A stretch of DNA of 64,000 nucleotides, taken from NCBI GenBank assembly GCA_905147135.1, contig LR990054.1, positions 17,707,001-17,771,000 of the forward strand. Reading direction: 5' to 3'. A program made the translations under genes and the position numbers. This DNA comes from Blastobasis lacticolella. Taxonomy: Eukaryota > Arthropoda > Insecta > Lepidoptera > Blastobasidae. Position 1 is the first letter of the stretch; every line of letters begins with the position of its first letter. The notes beneath the pieces were generated by a model, which was not told where the DNA came from, searched no databases, and saw only the letters and a program-made list of their open reading frames with translations. Positions 25,901 to 37,900 of this stretch are shown here, in pieces.

Positions 25901-28900
25901 TATTGAAAACCGTTTAGAGGAAGTAAGCCAAAAACAGACAGAAGAAAACAGATACTTTACTGTAATAAGAGATGTTGTAAACTCGTAGTACAGAAATGGT
26001 AAGTTTGGGCGAATCTTAGCTTAGTGACGGACTATGTGGCTGAAGACGAAGCGAGTGTGTACAGAAGTACCATAATACTCTATATAAACATTTATCCTCA
26101 TCACCATCATCATGATTAGCAGGCGGAAAACGTGTCTACCTATAGGACATTGTCTATAAAAGTGCTTATTCTCTTTTGGGACTGTGCTTTCTTAAATTGA
26201 TTCAAGAAGTTCTTGTAATATATTGATTTATACTTCAGTTAATTTTCAAAATTGCCAAACATGATATAATAGTATTAACTCAAAACGAGGATCCATTACA
26301 GAGACGAGTGCTTGCTTTCATTTCAATTAACACGAAATAGCACACAACAAAGCGCAAACAGTGTAAAAAGCTCCTCTCGTAATATTCAGTGAACAATACA
26401 ATAGAAATAGCTTCCCGGCATAAATAAAACATGTTCTTAATACCCGCGGTGAGGTCGTGTAAGCCCGGTACGGCACACTGGCCCGGAACAATGGAAATAT
26501 TAAATTAACAAGTGGAACCTTCACAAAGCGTTAATTAAGATACTCCCGGGATACAGTACAAGTAAAAGCAGCAGTAGAACGTCGTACGACGACCGAAAAC
26601 TTAAATAACTCAGTGTACTTCAGTGTAAAATATAAAAGAAGAGCATGGCCACCTTAAGAATAATTTTTCTTCGCTCTACTGTGCAGTTTTGTTAAACGGT
26701 TTATAGCTTTTTTGAATGAAATTTTTATTTGTAATAAGAAAAAAACCCCGGGGTAAAGTACGAGTCCTTTAGGCATAAGAGACAGCTAATTCTCCCTTCT
26801 TTTAGTAAACTGGTTTTGTCTGAAGATACACCAAATGCCGCGAATGTTGCTGTAGTGGGAAAGGAAAATTTTCTTGAAGTGGTAATGTATTTTATGCTCT
26901 TGTACTGTTCATCAGTTGCAACTTGCAAGTTTTCCGCGGTTCTCAACACTTTTGACCCTGTCATATCGTTTTTAAGGGTTAACCCTGTTACTAAGCCTCC
27001 GCTGTCAGTCCGACCGCCGTCTGCCTGTCACAGGCCTGTATAAATAATAATAATGTAATAAATACTGGGTATCTACTATAAAATATTACTGTTAATTTGA
27101 GCGCACCCCGTCCCTACGGGGTGTACTCAAACTACTACAGGTGCTCCCAGGGGGTGTTTAGCACGTATGCGCCTAGGCCCCTTTTTAGCGAGTCGTGTAT
27201 AACCAGTCCGGCCGGCCGGCTGGTACTCATGAGAGTTCACCTCCTCCCTCCCAACCGCTATACCGGAGGGTGCCCGGTGCCCGGTGGTGGAAAAAAAAAT
27301 TCGCCGTATTTCCACATCTAAATACAAAACACCTTCGCGATGTAACCCACGACGTAAAATCGTGTAACCATTATCATCTGTTTTCCATCAGAGAAAATTT
27401 ATTTATACGCGCAGAAAATGCTTTTCATTTAATAAAAATGCCGCCTGATTTACTTTTTCTTTGAGCCGTCCCGACTACGGTGTTAACTGAAATATCTTTT
27501 CCTTTATTATTACTCCGAATTCAGGGAAATTGTTATTTAAGCGAGATGATTTTGTAAGGGCTGATATTGACGACGTATAGGTACAATATTAAAATGCTAT
27601 TGTACACTTCGAAAAAATCGTCGATAGAAATTAGTTGCCTACCTACGAAGACACGAAAATACGGTTTCATAGAATGCTGAAGAGGACTTGAATAATGTAA
27701 TATTTATTACGTTATCTTTACTACACGGGAGCGGTGCATAATATTTTCAACAATACCTAATAATCTAATGTCAATAATAGTAAACACATCATCTAAATAA
27801 ATATGGTTATGTCCCTGATTTCGCTAGTAACAAAGTAATTTTCAATGTCGTTTATAACATTTTAAACTCAATTTTACATAGACGGGTCTGACTTACGTAA
27901 GTCTATGTGTGGGTGTAAAAAAGGCTACTATGTAATAATTACATCTTTACTATTATAAAACTGTAGAAAAGCCGTGTCTGTACATTGAAGATATTTCAGA
28001 AAAAGGAGTCGGGATAGGATTCTCGGATTGATTTTTTATTTTTGTCTGTGTCACGCATCACGCAATAAATACTCAATGGATTTTGATTCGGTTTTTATAG
28101 TTTGGTTGCTTCAAGTCTAGGGTACAATCTAGATAGAATCAGAGATACAGCTCGACCTCCCCTTAGTACTAGCATTCATACCTCCGGTCACTAAAAATGG
28201 TAACGCTGGCAAAAGACAAACTGTCATAAAAACTATTTCCACGCAGACAAAGTCGCGGGCAAAAGCCAGTCGCAATACACAATTAATATCGTCATCACAA
28301 CACCCACATCACAAGGGTAGAGCTCAACATAATCAAAGCAGCGTCGAATGACACTGAGGTGGTATTTCTTAATTAATCGAGGGATCGTCTATCGCACGAC
28401 GGAGTTGGCTTTGACATGAAATCTCGCGTTCGCGTTGCCCTGTGTAAATTGGATCTGGAGATTATTATGTTTTTTAGAGCGTCTACGTTTTCTCTCATTA
28501 ATTACGGGCAAACGAATAAATTCTTAGTTTTCTTTGATTAATTATGGGTAGAAAAATAATTAAATTGAAATGGTGAATTATAATAATAAAGAGAGTACAC
28601 GCTCAGGCATTAGAGAGCTGGAGTTTGATAAATAAAACCTAATAAGTAAGTAAGTAAAGTAAAAACTCAATATTGCCCACAAAAAATTGAGATATAACAT
28701 AACAGAGAAAAACCAACAGTTCGCAGCTCGCATCCACACGAGCGCTCGCATGCGCTACCTATCTCTTTCACACTCGTAGTAAGTTGCTAGAGATAGAAAA
28801 GACAAGTATTAGAAGGCGAGCGCTCGCGTGGATGCGAGTGGTTTGAAAAATAGAGCCCCGTTCTTGTTTTGACTGATTGACGAGTACATTTTTCTGTGCC

Positions 28901-31900
28901 ATTCGTGATTTGTTCACATCGATGGAAAATTGGTTTGAGACAAAGTATACGTATTTGGTGGCGCGTCTGCTCCATTACCTCCTTCTAGTACCTACATACA
29001 GTGTGTCTCCAAATTCATGACACCAAGGGTTACATATACATATGCTTGTGATAACAAACAACTTTCAAACATGTCATCAAGTCTAAAATCGCGAAAAAAA
29101 CTGCTACTATGTCATACAAAATTAAAAATTAACTCTGCCAAAATGTATGAAACAGTTGATGTCTTACCGATTTCAGAGTTGGTACCGTAATCCTTAAAAG
29201 TTGTTTGTTATCACGAGCATATGCATAAGGTTTTCCTTGCTAACATTCATTTGAAATCACTATATTAAAAATACAAAAATGATCAGTATGTATCACAGAA
29301 CCACTCACCTTTCTCTTTGGAACTTGAGCGACTGCACCCTCTGAGGCAGCTTCTGCCTGAATGTCCATAGATGGATCTGGTCATCCGCGGTGGCGGTCAC
29401 CAACGCGCCCTCGTTCACCAGGAACCTGGCGTGGAGTACTGCTTCCCCAGCATCATGCCTCGCGTGTGCATCCACGCCTGGGCCTCCGAGACTGGGTGCG
29501 TGTTAAGGAGTTTTATGCTGTATTACGAGTGGAGTACAGACTATAGTGCTACAAGGATAATTTGGTACTAGGATGACGGCGGTGGTGTCTCAAATGATTC
29601 CAAAATGAGATGCGGATCTTGTACCATCTTTTTCATTTCAATTTGTAGAGAAGTAGAAGACCACCTATTGGAAAATGGTCATGGTGGTGCCGCTGTCTAT
29701 GGACATTAGCACTACTAGGGCTACCACCATTGTCCACCTCTCAAATCGCAGAACAAGTAGCTGTGACAATAAATAGGCAATCACAAGGCGCCTCTACTGC
29801 CAAAGCCACAGGTCTACGTTATCAGCTTCTTATCAATCAACCATTTCAATTATAATATTACTAAAAAATTTGCGAATGTTTGTAAAAATTGGTTGTGTAG
29901 ATGTTTGTTATTCATGTACGCAAAAACTACTGAATGTATCTTGATGAAATTTGGCAATAAAATAGGTCACAGCTCAGAACAGCACATAGTCTAAAATTTA
30001 TCCCAAAAATCCAACGTGGTTCCAGCGGGAACGTGTCCGGAACGTAATAACCGTATCGCGGGCAAAAGCTACTTCCTCCTATATCCCGTGATCGCTATCT
30101 ATAGACCTAAGAAACCAAGAGTTACCTCGAAATACGAGCCTCCTATTAACCTGGCAGCTGCGCAGGCTATTAAATTCCTGAGGCAACGCGCGGCGTATTG
30201 TAATAACGTGATAATGCTTCACCCACGCCTATTCAAATATTGCCGCAATCGATCCAGCGTTTCGCAGACGCTGGGTGATGTGAGACAATGTTTGTACAGC
30301 CATGTTACGTGGGAGAGGAAGGAGAAATTACAGAGCAAATTCTTTGGTAGAATGTTTCAAGGATGGGGAGTCTGTTTTTTTTAAATTTTGTAGTAAGGCA
30401 GACAAAAAGGCAAGCGGGCCATCTGATGGTGCCGGGTCAGCGCCGCCTATGGACATCAGCAACACCAGGGGCGCTACCATGCGTTGCCTGCCTCAAAGGG
30501 GACCTCTAAGATACCTCTTGAACGATCCATCCATGTCATAGTCTAAAGGAAACACTGTGGCTGGTTTTATTTCTTTATGCAGTAAAGCAACATTCATTGC
30601 ATTGTTGTCTTAATTTGCAGAGTAACACGCGTCTTTGACGACTGATTTTGGTAGTCAGTATGATAAGCTTGGTAGTCATATGTGGTAGATAGGTAGTGTA
30701 GTTACAGACACTACTCCCACTCAGGCACCATTACCCACTTTGTCTTCGCAGTGTTAGGTAGATACGATTTCGTGCTTTTGTGATGATACCAAAAATGGAT
30801 CGTAGGTATTATGGGGGATAGTTGTTTCTCTACGGTGAGCGAAAAAAATTTCCGTTATTTACCAACAACAGGCCTTTGCCCTGCAGTGGGACAGAAATGG
30901 CTAAAAATAAAATAAAATAAAACAACAACAAACAACTTCTCTATATCCTTATAGAAGTGAGACTTTAGCCAGGCCAATTATGAGTTCAAAGCCTTTTTGT
31001 ATTTGTAAAAGGATTTGGTTCCAAGCCCAAATGTCAACAGAATTCAGGGTAGGTACCTCCAGGGTAAGATAAAACGGGGAATTCCAATTTATAGGACCGA
31101 CCGAACACCAATTATTTTAACAACCAAGGTCTAATTAAAAAAACAAACCCTGCAGAAAAAAGTCCCCCGACAAATAGCTGTCATTAGAACAAGAAGCCTC
31201 ATTTACCTATTAAAGTTGATAAGTTTTTATAATCAGCGAGGAAAATGGCGGCAAATTAAACAGCCCAAAGGAAAATCAATCAAGCCACGCCCCCACCGGG
31301 GCTATTAATTTTGGCGCGAAAATTAATAAAAAGATGGCGACTGGCGACACGGCCCGCAAGAATAAACGAAGAGAAGTAATTTTCCGTCGTCGAAACGGGG
31401 AAATCGCGAAGGTTCTTGAATTAGGAGCCCCCTCAGGTCAGAGGTAGCGCTGTCTGCAATTTAGAGGCTTTGTTCCTAAATAATTCAAGCGAATTTTGCG
31501 TACTGCAATATAAAATAATCTTAAGCAAAGAATTCTTGTAGGAGCTATGGGCGCAATGGGCGCTCGAAGGATTTTAAGAAAAAAGTACGCCATTTAATTT
31601 ACTGTTATACTTGTAATTTTTGGTAATTGTTCTCTGGTTGACTGGTAGAAAAAGCTACGTAGCTTTAAGTCCGCCATTGTACTGTAATGTGTATGAAGTC
31701 TTAAATAAATAAATAAATAAATAAATACTGTTGTTTTTGGCGCGGGTGTTCTCTGAGTTTCTCTATTATAATAAGCATGTATTCTACAATAAACCTTCCG
31801 GAAGAAATTCTCTGAACGATAGGAAAACCGCATCGTACAGACAGACAGACGCGGAAAACGACTCATTTTGTACTATGTAAGGAAATAGTTACTCACGTAT

Positions 31901-34900
31901 TCTGAACTCACTAAACACTCTGTTAATAATTTAAAGATGTAGGTACAAAGAACTCTTTGTACCTACATCCACATGGACAGGTACCTAAAAAGGAGGACCG
32001 GTAGATATATATGGATGGACCCCAGCCTATATGATCAATAGCGAGCGATGTCATTGGAAAACATTTTAATTTTTCTAATTGAACATAACTTTTTTCCTAC
32101 AGCGACTCGAGAGTTGCACCATAGTAAAAATTGAAGAAAATGAAAAATCCTTTTCAACGAGATATCGCTCAACGTTATTGGTCATTTAGGCTGAGTTGTA
32201 CGAAACTCCTATGGTTGATAACAGTCTGAATCTAATTTAAGCCACATGTGGAAAGATGTGCATGAAGATGAAAATCGACTCGTAGACAAGCTAGCAAATT
32301 CACACTAAGTAAGGTCACATCTGGACTTCATATAAAAAATGAATCGAGGGACGCCACATAAAACAAACACAATTTGCCAACTAGCTCGTAAAACAAGTAG
32401 AGCCATCTGAGCCTCTTATCAAATTTTGTTTGAAATAACTCTTTGCAGCCGAGCCTGGCAGGGCCCTCAGTCTTTTCAAGCATTGGCGGGAAGCCAGTTT
32501 GGCAAAGTCTGAATGGCATCAAGAAAATTGCAGCAATCTGCCACACCTGGGATCATGCGACCCTGGGAGGGAAACGGAGAGATGCTGCCGTCTCACTCGC
32601 TCGCACAGCCAGTTATCAGCGGGATCATAAATAATTAAGGAGATTTAAATAATCGCGCTGTCGTCGCGACTCGGAATGGGAGGCGCAACTTGTAATAGAT
32701 TGTTTGATGGGGGTTTCGATTTCATTATTCTTTGTGGGTTTCGAGGAATATTTAATAATGTAAAATAATATAATAATGTGAAATAATATGTTTGCACTTT
32801 TTTACATATTTTTTGTTGTTAATAAAGTGAACCTCTGTCGATATTTTAATTGTTGAGCGTTTTATTAATTTTGTTTATACCACTAAGTTGGCAAACAAGC
32901 TTACGGCCTGTCTGATGGAAAGCAGTTATAAAATATATTGGCTGGCTCCGATAAAATACAAATGTAAATCATATAGAACCATAAATAACCTCTATTACTA
33001 TACAATATTTTTAACGTTCATTCCGAATCGAAAGACGCTCGAATATCGCCTGCACTTCGTTCAAACGCCGACACTGACACAGTAAACTGCAATATCCATA
33101 CCCCGCGACAAAGGCCAATTTATCTATTCCCTAAACGTACACGAGGACAAAGGCACCTGGAGTTACATCAGAGTCTTGGAAGAGGCCCAAGACGGGAATT
33201 GGCGTCGGGACCGTGTCTTGGCAACGCCCGGGCCTCTGTGACTAGGCATTAAGGGACCACATTCCGCCAGCATGTGTTTAATTAGTATGGTGTTACATCA
33301 AATATGAATAAGGGTGTGGATACTAGAGGTGTTAGAAGATCTGTGTTATGAAACGTTGATGTCATCATCATCTTTCTATATATTCGATAATTCGTGCCAG
33401 AAAACTAAGAGGATTCCGCGCGACATTTGAATATTCACAGAGAGTCTATTTGAATATTCAACTGCTAGTAAAGAACAAAATACCCATTTTACCTATATCT
33501 TCAACGATCTCATTAAGAGCCCACCCGAATTCACATACAAAATAATTAAAACTTCCAAATGGAATCAACCTCCTTCGCTCGTACGGCGACAAACGACATA
33601 CTGCCTAAACTGTAGTCGCTCGCTCATATAGAGTGCTACTCAGAGTGAGCAGGACCACACGGTTCAGCGAGCTCCAAAGCTTATTGGAGCTCCAAATTCC
33701 AATAAGCGACCTTGATCTGACTTAGTGACACAATTACGTGACGTGAAGAACGCTGCGCTCGCTCGAGCGAGCGAACTGAGCTTCATTAGGAAGTAAATTT
33801 GGTTCGAAACGCTTCCATGAGCGGTTCTAACTTAGTCCCTTTGAAGGTTGAGTTATCAAGTTATTGCGGTAAGTTTACTCACTACTTCCTTATACTGTGT
33901 CACTTGGAAGGGTTCGGAGGTTTGGTATGCCTTATTGTTGTCCGCAGGTAGATTGCAACAGTTAGGTGAGGTGGATAGCTATTATTAAACTACGACCTGA
34001 CACTGACTGACCGGTCTGCCACGCAGAGGTTTCGATTCCCGGCCGGGCAGAAATTGAAATCATGAATTTTAATTTCTCTTCGGGTCTGGGTGTTCTAAGT
34101 ATAGTAAGTGTGTTTTAAAAAGTATAATAAGTAGTATATCAGTTATCTTAGCACCCAGAGTACAATCTTTGTTGAGTTTGGAGCTAGATGGCGCTGTGTG
34201 AATTTGTCTACGATTGTTATTTTTATCTTTGGCTTTGGTCTCAGTACACGGTACTGGTTACCCAATGGTGCCACGGGCCAAGGCCAAGTGGATGTCATGT
34301 GACATGGTATGGTTAAGAATTACTATTAGATTCATGGGGTTTGGGTACTCTGCAAGAAAATTCTACCAATCCTGCATATATTATTATTATTAGTAACATT
34401 CGTTTTCTTAACAGGCATAATCACAGAGAAAAAAAATTGCCAGTCTTATGAAGGTAGCTAACTTTCTAATCTCTTTGAGCATAATAAATGTAAGAACAAA
34501 AAGGAACCTTTATGTTTTTGCAAAACAATTTACAACACTCTCAGGCAGTTATTAAGCTGATTAGTAAAGACAAGGCCCCAAACAAGACTTTGAAATCCAT
34601 TTCGAACCCGACTTACGTTATTCTGGTGCTAAGATTATTAAAACAAGAACTCTGAATATGCGAGTAAAGCCCACTATTTAGGCCTTAGACTGAATAATTA
34701 ATAGCTTCTAGTTCGTTGAGGGGCTGATACAGAATTAAATTCCAAGTGTTCCCAAGGGAGGCCTCTTCGGCTTGCTTCGCTGGCGCTCGGAAATTTTCGT
34801 GATCTCAGGAGTGTTTAGGTCAAGAGGTATATTTTAGTCACTTTATGGTTTAGTTTAAGGCAATGAATAGCAGGCCAGTTGGCTATCTCAGTGGACAACT

Positions 34901-37900
34901 GAATTTGACATATAATAATATTAAATTAAATTAAATTAAATATCATTTATTTCAGGTACAGGTCCCATAAATACATAATTAATAATGTCACATATAACAT
35001 AATAATAATAATGTCATACACGCAAGAATAACATATGTTACACAGAGCAATTACAATTAAATGTAATTATAATTAAAAATGTCAAGATATAAAATTCACA
35101 ATGTCAACCAAGAAAAATTACAATGAAATGTAATTAAAATTAAAATGTCACGAATTAGCCAGTGGCCAATGTGGATGTCGTAGTGTAGAATTATCTAATG
35201 TCAAATCAGTTGCCAACTGAATTCTAGCTTCTATGCGAGGGGCCATTGCGGCGGGCATTTTGTATCTGTCAAAAGTTTTACAAATCCATGAATAGCTAGA
35301 AATCGTTGTCAAATATTGTAGATAAGAAGATCGAGGGGTCTTAAAAGGCCATATTGAGTCTTTCATATTATATTATAGTGCCACAAACTTATCTGATCCG
35401 GCGGCTAATACTGGAACGAAGTGACGCCATTTTGAATTGTCTTATGAATGTCAATGACAGCGAATTAAAAATCAATTAAATTGAACCTTCTTTTTAGACC
35501 CCGGGGTTCTATTACTGTTTGCCTTGATTCCGGTTTTCAATTATAACTTTGACTTGAAAAATTCGAAACGAATGAAAGCAGACACACACCTCCACACACA
35601 CACACGTCAAACCAACACCCCTCCTTTCCATCGGGGTTAAAAAAGCGTTTCCGTACCCCATTAAACAACCACAAGCCAACCATACCCGTAAAAGGCTCGT
35701 GTAAACATAGCCGGTGGCAAACTTTGCCCCAAAAAGCGGATTAATCGCCAGCGGCGAGCGCACTCAGCCGAATTGAAATTCAACAGGCCAAACGACCGTT
35801 TAATTTAATCCCATTTGGGTGGAAACAATCGAGCACTAGTTTGCTGTTACTGGCCACCAACATCAAAAATAGAAATAGAAAGAAATATAAACTCTTAGGT
35901 GTTTTGACGACCTGAGTGGTTCAATGGTCAACATGCCGGTATGCCACGCAAGAGGTCCCGGGTTCGATTCCCGGCCGGGCAGAAATTGAAATGATGAATT
36001 TTAATTTCTGTTACGGGTCTGGGTGTTCTATGTATAATAAGTATGTATTTAAAAAAGTATATAAGTAGTTTATCAGTTATCTAGCACCCATAACACAAGC
36101 TTTGCTTACTTTGGGGCTAGATGGCGCTGTGTGAATTTATCCACGATTATTTATTTATTATTTATTTACCTCTCGTGTACGAATCGGATACCTTAACCAC
36201 TCCACCGATGCTCCTAACGCTCGTCAACCCACAGAAATTATTACCCGTTTATTTGTACCCGTTTACAACCGCGCTGGTTATTTGTACAGCATCTACGATC
36301 CCGCAAGTGGAATCCGAAGCCACGATACCCTGTTTGCCGAAAGCTCGCCGCTGCAATTAATCGCTTTGACGCCCGAAGCGAGCTTTCAGCTCAGCTTTAT
36401 CCGTAGCTTTTTAAGCTCATCGCAGCTCATCGTAGCTGTGTGATTAATGGGAGCGAGGGGTATCGGAGTTTCGGAATACAAATAGAGGGGTTTGCGTTTG
36501 AATTTCATCGTTTCATATACTTTTTGGGGGGTGTTTCCTGAAAGTTTGTTTCGGCCCGCAGGGTACTTATCGGGTACAGGGTATTTATCCCACAGCAGCC
36601 ATGTATAAATGACTCTTTTCTGAGTTACGTACGTTAGTTGAATGCTAACCGATGCTCTTACGGTGAGGGAAAATCTTTCATTAAAACTGGTTCAGTAGTT
36701 TATGAGATATTTGAGTAATTAATCTTTGTCGAGGGTTTTCCGTAATTTTTCTGTCGACTAGATTATGTTGTCGCAACCTAAATGCATGAACTGTAGATGT
36801 CACGGGCGACAGTGACCACTTACCATCAGGTGGGATGTCTGCTCGTATCTAAAGACCCAATTCTCACCTCGAGCCGGACATCCATTACAGGTGTGATTGT
36901 ACTAGCCAGTTATCAAATAGGTAGATACCTAATATAACGTATCGCGTCCCAATTGCCGGGGTCAGGGACGCTGATACGGATGTTTGTGTAACACCTTGCC
37001 GCTAGGCACTGATAAAGCGACATTGCTGCTACATACGGGCACTTTCCTATAAAATGAAAAAGAATTTGACATGTTACAGGGCAAGAATCACCCCCCTGGC
37101 CTTTCAATCGGTCTGGTTACTTTCAATGTCTAAATTATTCGTGGCCTATCTGCAGCCTATTCAGCACGGCTAGCACAAGTGTGTCCGTGATATAGCTCTG
37201 GCCGCGAGTCTTTGTTTTCTTTCCTAAATACTAAGATGAGAGAAATAGCAGTATCTATGTCGCGTCTTATATCCCTTATCGCGCGCGAAAGCATTTGCTA
37301 GCCGTGCTGGTGTACCTGTATATGTCACATTGAAATTAACATGGAAAATGCTGTATCATATAATACATTTTTAAAATTTTAAAGATTGGCATGAAAAAAG
37401 CTCATTCTTAAACGACTGTTTTCGTCTATTTAATTGGAACATAAGGCTATGAGTGTAGATAAAGCAGTTTTTAATAACCTAACGATTGTCTTTTTATCAA
37501 TCAAATATGTATTATTTATGCGCTCGGGCCGGGTAGTAACTGAAACTAGGATTATCAGATTGATTTGTTCAAAGAACATGCTATTTATCTCCACAGAGCA
37601 CCAACAAACTCGAACCGGTTATAACATCCGGGAATTAGCCGGATTAAACCGGATATCAGCCCGCTTTTGTGGGCTATTCGTTGAGATTTGCTTTGCCCAA
37701 TATCGTGCGCTATTCACGGGTTTTGTTTCACCCACGGCTGCGAGCCGCCGCTTTGTTTCAGATTATGCGCTTGTTACATTTGGTTGTATTCAGCCGTCTA
37801 AATTTAGAAGCAAAAAGCGTGAGAGCAAATCAAAATGGAATGTATTGCTCATAGACTAACGTCAATTTTTGTATCACTTATCGCGTCACTCTGCTTTTCA

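Larger units (their letters stand above)
19943..29308 (-). other. Tomosyn intron (9,366 bp)
   Basis: Mostly unique AT-rich sequence. It holds a decayed copy of a dispersed repeat (21215-21345), a poor GC-rich island (25545-25690), a GC-rich stretch (27095-27300), a Helitron-like element (27944-28269) and a near-perfect inverted repeat (28727-28838). Positions 21500-25400 show nothing I can name. Short open frames here look like chance. Confidence 0.8.

Noticed and set aside
30016..30384. 122-codon plus-strand frame in a tomosyn intron
   Set aside because: It begins inside a Helitron-like element and ends in dispersed repeat C; no domain seen.
35906..35980. Possible tRNA gene with GGTTCGATTCC
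   Set aside because: Part of SINE family A; there are at least five copies with the same following body.
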